Positions 17,491 to 26,204 of a DNA stretch of 64,000 nt are shown here, piece by piece (positions within the stretch are counted from its first letter, which is position 1; each line of letters starts with the position of its first letter). The notes under the pieces are model-generated. The model ran no database searches. It was not told where the DNA came from and saw nothing but the letters and a program-made list of their open reading frames with translations. Both the position numbers and the translations under genes were made by a program. The stretch covers positions 4,154,001-4,218,000 of the forward strand of contig NZ_CP148752.1 in NCBI RefSeq assembly GCF_040448305.1. Direction: 5' to 3'. The DNA is from Pseudomonas fluorescens. Lineage in GTDB: Bacteria; Pseudomonadota; Gammaproteobacteria; Pseudomonadales; Pseudomonadaceae.

Positions 17491-18009
17491 TCAATGGGAC
17501 TTTTTCGAGGTCGACAGCCCGGCTTTACTCAAGCCTTTGGTATTGTGCTCACCCGGCGTAGAGGCCGAAATCGCCCTGGCCTTGGCAACGCCACGGGTAT
17601 CGGAGTGGGCGAGGCCTGAGGTCGTGGTGCCATGACCGTTATCATCATTGCGCTCACTACCGTAGTGGTTCCCACTGAGGCCACGGTCGCGCACGGACTT
17701 GCCGGCATGGTCGCTGTCCAGCCCGTTGCCGCGGCCGTTACTGCCGGAGTGGCCTGAGCCGGCGTGTCCGCCACCCATACCGCCGCCGTGGCCTCCGCCA
17801 TTTCCGCCACCGTTTCCGCCGCCGCCACCGCCGCCGTTTCCACCGCCGCCACCGCCACCGCCGCCGTTTCCGCCACCACCACCGCCGCCACCGCCGTCTT
17901 TCGCGTATGCGGAACCCATGATCGACAAGCCATCAGGGAGTAACGGGGCGGCTGCAAGCATCATGGCGCATGACATTACAGCAACGAGACTCTTGTTTTT
18001 AAAAAGCAT
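17491..18009 (-). CDS. Glycine-rich secreted protein, function unknown
   Basis: 172 residues. A signal peptide (MLFKNKSLVAVMSCAMMLAA) ends near SAYAKD. It is followed by about 55 residues that are nearly all Gly, broken by single Asn, His or Met (blocks such as GGGGGGGNGGG), and then a Ser/His/Asp-rich tail with RDRGLSGNHYGSERNDD. Low complexity prevents a family call; such proteins are often surface or matrix components. The ATG at 18009 has GGAAGC upstream; the frame is open to 18126 but that part has no secretory signal. It follows the CigR-like gene by 120 bases on the same strand and is closed by a clear terminator. Confidence 0.65.
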   Translation of the reverse strand: MLFKNKSLVAVMSCAMMLAAAPLLPDGLSIMGSAYAKDGGGGGGGGGNGGGGGGGGGNGGGGGGGNGGGNGGGHGGGMGGGHAGSGHSGSNGRGNGLDSDHAGKSVRDRGLSGNHYGSERNDDNGHGTTTSGLAHSDTRGVAKARAISASTPGEHNTKGLSKAGLSTSKKSH

Positions 18010-18129
18010 GATTGCTTCCGTAGGAGGTTGATATCGCGTGACGTATGACGCGATATCCCTCCAACAGTTCAAGTACCACGACAAACGGCTGGAGCACCTT
18101 GAAACAACGAGAAGACTACCTTCCACACG

Positions 18130-18594
18130 TTAATCAAACGCACCGTTGAGAATTTCATAGACAAGCCCGGTGGCCAGCGCAACCAGGATCAGGTCCGTGC
18201 CGACTTGCTGCCATTCGTAGCCATCATAGTGGGGCAGCCTGCCGACCAGTCGGCCATCCAGTTTTTTGGCGATGCCAGGTGGAAGTGGTTTGCCTCGGGC
18301 AAGATTCTTTTGAATACCCGGTGGCAAGTCGGGTCCGGGGCTCCAGTAGCCGGTATTCACGCCAATGATCTCGAGCACGCTGCTCCGGTTGATGCTCGGG
18401 CCATTGCTCCAGTCCCCACCGCCGCCGGAACTTTTGTTCTTGTTGCCATGACCACCCTGGTTGCCCTGGCCCTGGTTGCCATGGGTGACCTTCCCGCTAC
18501 CCTGGCCATTACCGGGATCAGCCAGCGCCGTCACCGAGCCGCAGACCAGAGTCAAACAGGTAACAGCTGCAATCAATGATCGAGTCCTGAACAT
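18130..18594 (-). CDS. CigR-like secreted/membrane protein
   Basis: 154 residues. A signal peptide (MFRTRSLIAAVTCLTLVCGS) is followed by a Gly/Asn/Gln-rich region and then the repeated LPPGIQKNLARGKPLPPGI motif that marks the CigR/RcnB-like family, with a hydrophobic C-terminal segment (DLILVALATGLVYEIL). In Salmonella CigR is an inner-membrane protein that restrains virulence; in Pseudomonas its role is not known to me. AAGGAATG before the ATG is a good ribosome site. Its low-complexity composition resembles the glycine-rich protein encoded just downstream, so the two may work together at the envelope. Confidence 0.7.
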   Translation of the reverse strand: MFRTRSLIAAVTCLTLVCGSVTALADPGNGQGSGKVTHGNQGQGNQGGHGNKNKSSGGGGDWSNGPSINRSSVLEIIGVNTGYWSPGPDLPPGIQKNLARGKPLPPGIAKKLDGRLVGRLPHYDGYEWQQVGTDLILVALATGLVYEILNGAFD

Positions 18595-18943
18595 GATTCA
18601 TTCCTTCGTGGTGGGGAATATTCCCTGAATATTTAGACGTTATAGACGAAGTTGGTTCCATCAAGTCACCAACCACCAAACCGTCTACGCTCATCCGATC
18701 GAAGCCTTGCAGGTGTTTGCCGAAGGATGGGGCTTGTCGATTATAGGCATCTCACTGCGCCTCCTCATCGCACATCCCTGACACCTGCACTGATCAGCGG
18801 CTGAGAGACACAAAAGCGGTTTTTGAAAACTTCTAAAAAATTCATCTCCCCGGCCGATTCATTTAGACTCGACTGTTGGCTCATAAGGCCAGGCCCTGCC
18901 CTGCCCTGCCCTGCCCTGTATCGGATATCCAAGACAGCCTTTC
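18595..18943. other. 349-base intergenic region, AT-richer at its right end
   Basis: No gene could be supported here. It separates the divergent CigR-like and acetyltransferase genes and must hold both promoters. Its right half contains an AT-rich stretch (about 18820-18870) and then the CCCTG repeat array described separately. Confidence 0.5.
18894..18918 (+). repeat. Five perfect tandem copies of CCCTG
   Basis: The pentamer CCCTG is repeated five times without error, ending 25 bases before the acetyltransferase ATG. Short unit repeats in a 5' leader can change length by slippage and alter expression. Confidence 0.9.
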
Positions 18944-19651
18944 ATGAAAAAAATAATCAGTTATTTGCGAAATAGTTACTGGAAAAGATGGATTCGCAAA
19001 CACAAATGCAAAGTGGCGGGCGGTTTATTGTCACTGCACAAAAGAACGACACTGACCATTGAAGAAGGCGTGACGCTTGGGCATGTGGTCATAGAGTCAA
19101 AAAAGCTGGAAATCGGTGCCCATACCTATATCCGCAGTGACTGCTTCCTTTCGGCGGTCTCCTCCATTGGCAGGTTTTGCTCCATCAGTAGCAGCTGTTT
19201 TATCGGCCAACAAAAGAGCTCCCATCCGTTGGACTGGCTCAGTTCACATCCCTTTCAATATACCGACACCGCGCTGGTTTACGACCCGGAGGTTGCGGAC
19301 ATCACGATTGGGCATGACGTCTGGATCGGCCATAGCGCGATGATCCTGGAAGGCGTGACCATTGGCACCGGCGCAGTCATCGCAACCCGCGCCCTGGTTG
19401 CCCATGACGTGCCACCGTACGCCATTGTTGCCGGCACCCCGGCAAAAGTCGTCAAGTATCGGCACACACCCGAGTTGATTGAGGCGCTGATCGACAGCAA
19501 GTGGTGGGATGTCGATGTCGAGGTACTCAAGACATTACCGCTCAATGATCCGCAAGCCACTTTGGCTCTGTTGGCCACCCAGCAGAAAGATAACCGTGCC
19601 GACTACCAACAGATCGAAATAACCCGCAAAGGGTGCAGTGTTTCGTCCTGA
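18944..19651 (+). CDS. Left-handed beta-helix acetyltransferase (CatB/LbH type)
   Basis: 235 residues. After a basic start (KKIISYLRNSYWKRWIRKHK) the sequence forms hexapeptide repeats of the left-handed beta-helix, with the usual end sequence DVWIGHSAMILEGVTIGTGAV, then HDVPPYAIVAGTPAKVVKYR. Enzymes of this group O-acetylate sugars in surface polysaccharides or, less often, antibiotics. The first 60 bases are markedly AT-rich compared with neighbours, hinting at acquisition by transfer. There is no strong ribosome site before the ATG. It is a single gene, preceded by CCCTG repeats and closed by a terminator shared with the convergent PuuR-like gene. Polysaccharide modification is an inference. 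Confidence 0.8.
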   Translation: MKKIISYLRNSYWKRWIRKHKCKVAGGLLSLHKRTTLTIEEGVTLGHVVIESKKLEIGAHTYIRSDCFLSAVSSIGRFCSISSSCFIGQQKSSHPLDWLSSHPFQYTDTALVYDPEVADITIGHDVWIGHSAMILEGVTIGTGAVIATRALVAHDVPPYAIVAGTPAKVVKYRHTPELIEALIDSKWWDVDVEVLKTLPLNDPQATLALLATQQKDNRADYQQIEITRKGCSVSS

Positions 19652-19715
19652 GCAGCGGGAATGACCAACGCTGCACATTCAAGATGCCTGGCAGTCACCA
19701 GATTCGAATGATAAA

Positions 19716-19740
19716 AAAACCCGCATCAGCTGCGGGTTTT
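19716..19740. terminator. Bidirectional rho-independent terminator
   Basis: AAAACCCGCA and TGCGGGTTTT enclose a 5-base loop between the convergent acetyltransferase and PuuR-like genes; A/T tracts on both sides support function in both directions. Confidence 0.85.
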
Positions 19741-19780
19741 AACGACTGGTTCCTGATGAACCCTGCCCGCAAAGCGGTTA

Positions 19781-20329
19781 TCAGAAGTTCGCCGGTGTGT
19801 TGGCGCTGATGATTTCCGCTTCATCCGCCCCGATATTGCGAAACCGGTGCGGCAAGGTCGTCGGGAAGTAATAGCCATCCCCGGCGTTGAGCACACTCAC
19901 TTGGCCATCCACGGTCAATTCCACGGTGCCCCGTGTCACCAACCCACACTCCTCGCCTTCGGAATGCACGATCGGCTCTTCGCCCGAGCTGGCGCCCGGT
20001 GCGTATTGCTCGCGCAGCAAGCGCATCTGCCGGCTTGGCACGGACGCGCCGATCAGCAGCAGGCGCAGGCCATGGCGGCCAAGGTCGGGCTGTTCGTTGG
20101 CGCGGAAGACGTACTGGTGTTCGCGCGGTGGCTGATCGAAGGTGAAGAAGTCGGCCAGGGACATGGGGATGCCCTCCAGCAATTTCTTCAGGGAGCTGAC
20201 GGAAGGACTGACCCGATTCTGTTCGATCAGGGAGATGGTTGCATTGGTGACGCCGCTACGCCGGGCCAGCTCGCGCTGGGACATTTTGTAGCTTTCGCGT
20301 ACTAATTTGAGTCGTGAGCCCGTGTCCAT
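19781..20329 (-). CDS. puuR: XRE-type regulator with cupin domain, PuuR-like
   Basis: 182 residues. The N-terminal helix-turn-helix (MSQRELARRSGVTNATISLI, then EQNRVSPSVSSLKKLLEGI) is XRE type. The C-terminal cupin (EGEECGLVTRGTVELTVDG, then GDGYYFPTTLPHRFRN) likely binds the inducer. The arrangement and length match PuuR, the putrescine-responsive repressor of the Puu pathway, and it heads the puu block. The ATG at 20329 has AAGG eight bases upstream; a TTG at 20347 is unlikely. It lies on the same strand as puuB, puuC and puuA but is separated from them by two REPINs. The PuuR assignment rests on domain order and context. Confidence 0.78.
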   Translation of the reverse strand: MDTGSRLKLVRESYKMSQRELARRSGVTNATISLIEQNRVSPSVSSLKKLLEGIPMSLADFFTFDQPPREHQYVFRANEQPDLGRHGLRLLLIGASVPSRQMRLLREQYAPGASSGEEPIVHSEGEECGLVTRGTVELTVDGQVSVLNAGDGYYFPTTLPHRFRNIGADEAEIISANTPANF

Positions 20330-20350
20330 GACAGCCTTATGTGCCAACCC

Positions 20351-20660
20351 GTAGGAGCGAGCTTGCTCGCGATTGCGATCTGACCTTCAACATTGATGTC
20401 GACTGAACCAACGCTTTCGCGAGCAGGCTCGCTCCTACAGGGATAATGGATGGGTGGAGTGCAGGCGCGGATCACGCCGTTTTCCGGTCCCGGAAACGTG
20501 AAAGGCGGCTATTAAATCACGTTTGTTCATAATGCTCAGCAGGTTCGATAAACGGCAGAAAAAAACGATCTGTGGGGGCGAGCCTGCTCGCGAAAGCGGT
20601 GTGTCAGGCGACATCCTTTTTGGCCGATATGGCCTCTTCGCGAGCAGGCTCGCTCCCACA
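20351..20660. repeat. Two 90-bp REPINs (20351-20440 and 20571-20660)
   Basis: Both are paired inverted REP elements. The first uses the GTAGGAGCGAGCTTGCTCGC variant with a core close to CAACATTGATGTCG; the second uses TGTGGGGGCGAGCCTGCTCG. They occupy the gap between the PuuR-like gene and puuB. Confidence 0.88.
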
Positions 20661-20732
20661 GGGGACCGCGGTGTTTCTGGTATTAAAAAGCCGGCGGCAC
20701 CCTTTGGGGAGATGCCGCTGGCGAGGTAAAGC

Positions 20733-22031
20733 TTAGATGCCAAAACGGTCACGCAGCGAGTAGTACACGGCGCCGAGGGCGGTCAACGGGGCCGAGAAGG
20801 TGCGCCCGCCGATCATTGGCATGTGCGGCAGCGAGGCAAACGCGTCGAAGCGCTCGGCGTCGCCACGGATCATTTCCGAGATCAGTTTGCCAGCCAGGTG
20901 CGAACAGGTGACGCCGTGGCCGCTGTAGCCCTGCATGTAGTAGGCGTTCTTCTCGATACGGCCGAATTGCGGCATGCGCGACATGGTCAGCAGGAAGTTG
21001 CCGGTCCAGCGGTAATCGATCTTCACGTCCTTCAATTGCGGGAAGGTCTTGAGGATCTTCGGGCGGATCAGTTGTTCGATGTCGTCCGGCTCGCGCGCAC
21101 CGTAGACCACGCCACCGCCGTACAGCAGGCGGTTGTCGGCGGTCAGGCGGTAGTAGTCGAGCAGGTAGTTGCAGTCTTCGACGCAGTAGTTGTTCTTGAT
21201 CAGGCTGCGGGCCTGCTTTTCCGACAACGGCTCGGTGACGACGATCTGCGAACCGCACGGCATGCTCTTGCTGGTCACGCGGTTGTCCAGGCCCTGCGGC
21301 AGGTAGGCATTACCGGCGATCAGCAGGTACTTGGCCTTCACCACGCCTTTTGCAGTGCGCACAGTGATCGGTTCGCCGTAGGTGATTTCCACCGCCGCCG
21401 ATTGCTCGTAGATCTTGCCGCCCAGGCCAATGATCGCCGAAGCCTCACCGAGGGCCAGGTTCAGCGGGTGAATGTGGCCGCCCTGCATGTCCAGCAGGCC
21501 GCCGACGTAGGCATCGGAACCGACTTCGCGCTTGATGTCGGCCGCGTCGAGCATTTTCAGGTTCTTGTTGCCATAGCGTTCCCAGCTCTTCTTCTGCTCG
21601 GCCAGGCCCTTGAGTTGCTTCTTGTTCATCGCCGCGAAGATGCCGCCGGGGCGGTAGTCGCACTGGATGTCGTAGTGCTGTATGCGCTGACGGATGATGT
21701 CGGCGCCTTCGAAAATCATGCTGCCGAGGATTTCGGCAGTCTTGTCGCCGTAGCGCTCTTCGATGACATCGACGTCGCGGCTGTAGGAGTTGACCAGTTG
21801 GCCGCCGTTGCGACCGCTGGCGCCGAAACCGACTTTGGCCGCTTCGAGCACGGTCACGCTGTAGCCCGCTTCAGCGAGGAACAGGGCCGAGGACAGGCCG
21901 GTGTAGCCGGCGCCGATCACGCAGACGTCGCAGTCCACCGCCCCTTCGAGCACCGGGAAATCGCCGGTGAAGTTGCGGGTGGCGGCGTAGTAGCTGTTTA
22001 CATGCTGTTGTGTTGAAGAGTTCTGTTTCAT
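20733..22031 (-). CDS. puuB: Gamma-glutamylputrescine oxidase (FAD-dependent)
   Basis: 432 residues of the DAO/GlyOx family. The Rossmann FAD loop is VIGAGYTGLSSALFLAEAG at about residues 37-55; further family marks are FGASGRNGGQ and, near the C-terminus, MQGYSGHGVTCSHLAGKL. In the Puu pathway this enzyme oxidises gamma-glutamylputrescine to gamma-glutamyl-aminobutyraldehyde and hydrogen peroxide in the cytoplasm. GGAG lies seven bases before the ATG. It is the last of the minus-strand genes puuC-puuB, 53 bases after puuC, in line with joint transcription. Pseudomonas genomes often carry several PuuB paralogues, so the precise substrate may vary. Confidence 0.85.
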   Translation of the reverse strand: MKQNSSTQQHVNSYYAATRNFTGDFPVLEGAVDCDVCVIGAGYTGLSSALFLAEAGYSVTVLEAAKVGFGASGRNGGQLVNSYSRDVDVIEERYGDKTAEILGSMIFEGADIIRQRIQHYDIQCDYRPGGIFAAMNKKQLKGLAEQKKSWERYGNKNLKMLDAADIKREVGSDAYVGGLLDMQGGHIHPLNLALGEASAIIGLGGKIYEQSAAVEITYGEPITVRTAKGVVKAKYLLIAGNAYLPQGLDNRVTSKSMPCGSQIVVTEPLSEKQARSLIKNNYCVEDCNYLLDYYRLTADNRLLYGGGVVYGAREPDDIEQLIRPKILKTFPQLKDVKIDYRWTGNFLLTMSRMPQFGRIEKNAYYMQGYSGHGVTCSHLAGKLISEMIRGDAERFDAFASLPHMPMIGGRTFSAPLTALGAVYYSLRDRFGI

Positions 22032-22084
22032 ACGTTTCTCCGAGGGTCGCCGACAGTGTGTCGGCGGCCGTCGCTGTAAAGGTG

Positions 22085-23575
22085 TTAGAGCTTGATCCAG
22101 GTCGCCTTGAGTTCGGTGTACTTGTCGAACGCGTGCAGCGATTTGTCCCGACCGTTACCCGACTGCTTGAACCCGCCGAACGGCGCGGTCATGTCGCCGC
22201 CGTCGTATTGGTTGACCCAGACGCTGCCGGCACGCAGGCCACGGGCGAAGGTATGGGCCTTGCTCAGGTTGCTGGTCCATACGCCGGCGGCCAGGCCGAA
22301 GATGCTGTCGTTGGCAATCGCCAGGGCTTCATCGAAGGTATCGAAGGTGATGACCGACAGCACCGGGCCGAAGATTTCTTCCCGGGCGATGGTCATGGCA
22401 TTAGTCACGCCGTCGAAAATCGTCGGTTCCACGTACTGGCCACCAGTGTCTTCGAGGGTGCGGCTGCCGCCCGCGATCAGTTCGGCGCCCTGCTCTTTGC
22501 CGATGCCGATGTAGCGCAGCACGTTGTCCAGTTGACGCTGGTCGACGACCGCGCCGACGGTGGTCGCAGGATCCAGCGCGTGGCCTGGCTTCCAGGCTTG
22601 CAGGGCTTCCACCAACAGCGGAATGAACTGCTCGCGGATCGAACGCTCCACCAGCAAACGAGAACCGGCGGTGCAGACTTCGCCCTGGTTGAAAGCAATG
22701 GCACCGGCCGCGGCTTGTGCGGCGACGCGCAGGTCCGGTGCATCGGCGAATACCACGTTGGCGCTCTTGCCCCCAGCTTCGGCCCAGACCCGTTTCATGT
22801 TGCTCTGCCCGGCATAGATCATCAGCTGCTTGGCAATCGCCGTGGAGCCGGTGAAGGCCAGCACGTCGACGTCAATGTGCAATGCCAGCGCCTTGCCCAC
22901 GGTGTGGCCGTAGCCCGGCAGGACGTTGAACACGCCTTTGGGGATGCCGGCATCCAGCGCCAGCTGTGCGATGCGGATCGCGGTCAGCGGGGATTTTTCC
23001 GAAGGCTTGAGGATGAACGAGTTGCCCATCGCCAGGGCCGGGGCGAATTTCCAGCTGGCCATGATCAGCGGGAAGTTCCACGGCACGATGGCCGCGACCA
23101 CGCCGGCCGCTTCGCGGGTCACCAGGCCAAGCTGATCCTGGGGCGTGGCGGCGACTTCGTCGTAGATCTTGTCGATGGCTTCGGCGGTCCAGCGGATCGC
23201 GTTGGCGGTCGCCGGAATGTCGATGCTCATGGAGTCGCTGATCGGCTTGCCCATGTCGAGGGTTTCGAGCAGGGCCAGTTCTTCCTGGTTCGCCAGAATG
23301 AGATCGGCGAAACGGATCAGGATGCGCTTGCGCTCGGCTGGGGCCAGGTTGGCCCAGACGCCGGATTCGAAGGTACGGCGCGCGACGGCGACTGCTGCAT
23401 TGGCGTCGGCTTCGTCGGTGCTGGCGACGTTCGCCAGGAAACGACCGTCCACGGGGCTGATGCATTCGAACGTGGCGCCACTGGCAGCCGCGCAGTATTG
23501 GCCGTCAATGAATGCGCGACCTTCGATGGTTAGGGACTGGAAGCGCTGCTCCCAATCGCTGCGAGTGTTTGTCAT
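22085..23575 (-). CDS. puuC: Gamma-glutamyl-aminobutyraldehyde dehydrogenase
   Basis: 496 residues of the ALDH superfamily. Visible are PWNFP (about 165-169), the general base Glu266 in WAEAGGKSAN, the catalytic Cys301 in NQGEVCTAGSR and the C-terminal APFGGFKQSGNGRDKS. The AEAGGKSAN and QGEVCTAGSR forms are those of PuuC/KauB-type dehydrogenases, which oxidise gamma-glutamyl-gamma-aminobutyraldehyde and related omega-amino aldehydes with NAD(P). Its place between puuB and puuA supports the role. It has only about 25% of its wording in common with the other two aldehyde dehydrogenases in the window, so these are not recent duplicates. A REPIN separates it from puuA. Confidence 0.86.
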   Translation of the reverse strand: MTNTRSDWEQRFQSLTIEGRAFIDGQYCAAASGATFECISPVDGRFLANVASTDEADANAAVAVARRTFESGVWANLAPAERKRILIRFADLILANQEELALLETLDMGKPISDSMSIDIPATANAIRWTAEAIDKIYDEVAATPQDQLGLVTREAAGVVAAIVPWNFPLIMASWKFAPALAMGNSFILKPSEKSPLTAIRIAQLALDAGIPKGVFNVLPGYGHTVGKALALHIDVDVLAFTGSTAIAKQLMIYAGQSNMKRVWAEAGGKSANVVFADAPDLRVAAQAAAGAIAFNQGEVCTAGSRLLVERSIREQFIPLLVEALQAWKPGHALDPATTVGAVVDQRQLDNVLRYIGIGKEQGAELIAGGSRTLEDTGGQYVEPTIFDGVTNAMTIAREEIFGPVLSVITFDTFDEALAIANDSIFGLAAGVWTSNLSKAHTFARGLRAGSVWVNQYDGGDMTAPFGGFKQSGNGRDKSLHAFDKYTELKATWIKL

Positions 23576-23642
23576 GGTTGTGACTCGATAAGTGATCGTC
23601 GGACTGATGCCATTCGGTCATGGATCAGATTGCCGCAGTACC

Positions 23643-23732
23643 TGTGGGAGCGAGCTTGCTCGCGATAGCGGTGGAACAGTCACTATTAATGTTGAATGTG
23701 ACGGCCTCATCGCGAGCAAGCTCGCTCCCACA
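23643..23732. repeat. 90-bp REPIN between puuC and puuA
   Basis: Forward arm TGTGGGAGCGAGCTTGCTCG and inverted arm ending CTCGCTCCCACA, with an AT-rich core TTAATGTTGAATG. It lies inside a run of genes on one strand and could damp or stabilise the polycistronic message. Confidence 0.88.
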
Positions 23733-23783
23733 GGGGACTGGTGGTGGCACAGGCTCTGTACACACCACCCATCCACGGGGCCA

Positions 23784-25160
23784 TCAAACGGTATGCAAGT
23801 ACCAGTTGTACTCAAGGTCCGAGATGGAGTTCTCGAACTCGGCCAGCTCGCTTTCCTTGCACGCCACGAACACGTCGATGTACATCGGGTCGATGTAGCG
23901 CGCCATGACTTCGCTGTCGTCCAGCTCGCGCAGGGCATCGCGCAGGTTGTTCGGCAGGCTCTGCTCGTTCTGCTCGTAGCTGTTGCCTTCCACCGGGGCG
24001 CCCGGTTCGATCTGGTTGGTCAGGCCGTGATGCACGCCTGCCAATACCGAAGCCATCAACAGGTATGGGTTGGCGTCGGCACCAGCCACGCGGTGTTCGA
24101 TGCGCACGGCGTCCGGCGAACCGGTTGGTACACGCACGGCCACGGTGCGGTTGTCGATGCCCCAGCTCGGCGAGTTCGGTACATAGAACTGCGCGCCGAA
24201 ACGGCGGTAGGAGTTAACGTTCGGGCAAAGGAACGCCATCTGCGCCGGCAGGGTCTCGAGCACACCGCCGATCGCGTGTCGCAGCGCGGCGTTCTGCTCG
24301 GGATCCTCGCTGGCAAAGATGTTGTTGCCTTCTTTGTCGAGAATCGAAATGTGCACGTGCAGACCGTTGCCCGCCTGGCCCGGATACGGCTTGGCCATGA
24401 AGGTGGTGTCCATCTCGTGGTCGTAGGCGATGTTCTTCACCAGACGCTTGAGCAGGACGGCGTAGTCGCACGCCTTGATCGGGTCAGCCACGTGATGCAG
24501 GTTGACTTCGAATTGCGCCGGGGCGCTTTCCTTGACGATGGCGTCAGCCGGGATGCCCTGCTCTTTCGCGCCTTCGAGGATGTCTTGCAGGCAGTCGACG
24601 TATTCGTCGAGGTCGTCGATCAGATACACCTGGGTCGACATCGGACGCTTGCCGGATACCGGTGAACGTGGCGATTGCGGACGACCGTTCACGTTGTCCT
24701 GGTCGATCAGGTAGAACTCCAGCTCGAACGCGGCGCAGATGGTCAGGCCAAGGTCGTCGAACTTGCGCACGATATTGGCCAGTACTTCACGCGGGTCGGC
24801 GAAGAACGGCTGACCTTCGATTTCGTGCATGGTCATCAGCAGTTGCGCGGTTGGGCGCTTCTGCCAAGGCTCGATGCTGAGGGTGCCGGGGATCGGGTAG
24901 CAGATCCGGTCGGCATCGCCGATGTCCAGACCCAGGCCGGTGCTTTCCACCGTGGAACCATTGATGTCCAGAGCAAACAGGGACGCAGGCAGGTTGATGC
25001 CTTTCTCGTAAACCTTATGAAGACTGGTGCGTTCGATGCGCTTACCGCGCACCACACCGTTCATATCCGCAATCAGAAGGTCGACGTACAAAACCTCAGG
25101 ATATTTCTTAAGGAATGCGTTTGCTTCGTTGAGTTGAACGGTACGCAGAGGGACCGACAT
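23784..25160 (-). CDS. puuA: Gamma-glutamylputrescine synthetase (glutamine-synthetase-like)
   Basis: 458 residues of the glutamine synthetase fold. The N-terminal beta-grasp domain contains YVDLLIADMNGVVRGKR; the catalytic domain has the metal-binding FELEFYLID, the NGLHVHISI strand, the ATP/substrate region PNSPSWGIDNRTVAVR and VRIEHRVAGADANPYL. The wording is that of PuuA/SpuI enzymes, which ligate glutamate to putrescine using ATP, the first step of the Puu pathway. An AGGTG ribosome site precedes the ATG. It is divergent from puuD, with which it shares a 282-base AT-rich control region. Confidence 0.88.
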   Translation of the reverse strand: MSVPLRTVQLNEANAFLKKYPEVLYVDLLIADMNGVVRGKRIERTSLHKVYEKGINLPASLFALDINGSTVESTGLGLDIGDADRICYPIPGTLSIEPWQKRPTAQLLMTMHEIEGQPFFADPREVLANIVRKFDDLGLTICAAFELEFYLIDQDNVNGRPQSPRSPVSGKRPMSTQVYLIDDLDEYVDCLQDILEGAKEQGIPADAIVKESAPAQFEVNLHHVADPIKACDYAVLLKRLVKNIAYDHEMDTTFMAKPYPGQAGNGLHVHISILDKEGNNIFASEDPEQNAALRHAIGGVLETLPAQMAFLCPNVNSYRRFGAQFYVPNSPSWGIDNRTVAVRVPTGSPDAVRIEHRVAGADANPYLLMASVLAGVHHGLTNQIEPGAPVEGNSYEQNEQSLPNNLRDALRELDDSEVMARYIDPMYIDVFVACKESELAEFENSISDLEYNWYLHTV

Positions 25161-25178
25161 GATGCACCTATTTTTTAC

Positions 25179-25391
25179 TGTTAATTATTATGTTCACCGC
25201 CCTTTCACGAGCCCAGTCAATCCGAAAGGCAAAGTGAAGTCAATAGCGAACACTTGGCCTTTCAACGTTTATTTTCGGGCCTATCAGGGGACGAGAGTGC
25301 CAGATACGCCCTCGAACACGCGTAAATCCTGAAGATCGGACGTGCGGCGTTTAGAATTTTTTACATGAGAGTTGTTAATTAAAATCAACAA
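25179..25391. promoter_or_regulatory. Candidate shared operators in the puuA-puuD control region
   Basis: The nonamer TGTTAATTA occurs twice: at 25179-25187, about 20 bases before puuA, and at 25373-25381, about 60 bases before puuD. The second copy lies in a 20-bp imperfect palindrome (25372-25391, TTGTT-A-ATT... with AACAA, 8 of 10 positions symmetric). The stretch is far more AT-rich than its surroundings. It is a plausible binding region for the PuuR-like repressor; binding is not shown. Confidence 0.4.
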
Positions 25392-25442
25392 GGCTAAGCT
25401 CCAGAAAAGCTCGTTCAAGTGTGAAACTTCGAGGTGATAAAA

Positions 25443-26204
25443 ATGGCATTCAAGCCATTGATCGGCGTTACTGCATGCGTCAAACAGATTGGCCTGCACC
25501 CCTACCACATCAGCGGTGACAAGTACTTGCGTGCTGTCAGCGTTGCCGCACTGGGGCTGCCCGTCGTTATTCCTTCCTTAGGCGACCTGACCGACATCGA
25601 TGACCTGCTGCCGCAGCTCGACGGTCTGTTGCTGACCGGCTCGCCTTCGAACGTGGAACCCTTCCACTATCAAGGCCCCGACAGCGCCCCCGGCACGGAT
25701 CATGATCCGGCGCGGGATGCCACCACCCTTCCCCTGATCCGCGCCGCTATTGCAGCGGGCGTGCCGGTGCTCGGCATCTGCCGTGGCTTCCAGGAGATGA
25801 ACGTGGCGTTCGGTGGCAGCCTGCATCAGAAGGTCCATGAACTGCCTGGCTTCCTCGACCATCGCGAGGCCGACCATCCGGACCTGGCCGTGCAATACGC
25901 TCCCGCTCACGGGGTGAATGTGCAGCCCGGTGGTGTGTTCGAAGCGCTGGACCTGCCTGCGGTGTTCCAGGTCAATTCGATTCACAGCCAGGGCATCGAC
26001 CGCCTCGCGCCCGGCCTGCGCGCCGAAGCCGTCGCACCCGATGGCCTGATCGAGGCGATCTCGGTCGAACACAGCCAGGCGTTTGCCCTCGGCGTGCAAT
26101 GGCACCCGGAATGGCAAGTGCTGAACAACCCTCCTTATCTGAGTATTTTCCAGGCGTTCGGCGAAGCCTGCCGGCAACGGGCGGCACTGCGTCACTCGAG
26201 CTGA
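25443..26204 (+). CDS. puuD: Gamma-glutamyl-gamma-aminobutyrate hydrolase
   Basis: 253 residues of the class I glutamine amidotransferase-like family (peptidase C26). The nucleophile Cys113 lies in VLGICRGFQEMN, and the His/Glu pair is in GVQWHPEW. LLLTGSPSNVEP and DHDPARD are typical of PuuD, which splits gamma-glutamyl-GABA to glutamate and GABA in the cytoplasm, the last step of the pathway. GAGGTGA lies six bases before the ATG at 25443; a GTG three codons earlier is not needed. It is transcribed away from puuA and toward the transporter genes. Confidence 0.87.
   Translation: MAFKPLIGVTACVKQIGLHPYHISGDKYLRAVSVAALGLPVVIPSLGDLTDIDDLLPQLDGLLLTGSPSNVEPFHYQGPDSAPGTDHDPARDATTLPLIRAAIAAGVPVLGICRGFQEMNVAFGGSLHQKVHELPGFLDHREADHPDLAVQYAPAHGVNVQPGGVFEALDLPAVFQVNSIHSQGIDRLAPGLRAEAVAPDGLIEAISVEHSQAFALGVQWHPEWQVLNNPPYLSIFQAFGEACRQRAALRHSS

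Noticed and set aside
20823..22016. Long plus-strand frame opposite puuB
   Set aside because: Antisense shadow of a real gene with intact FAD motifs on the other strand.
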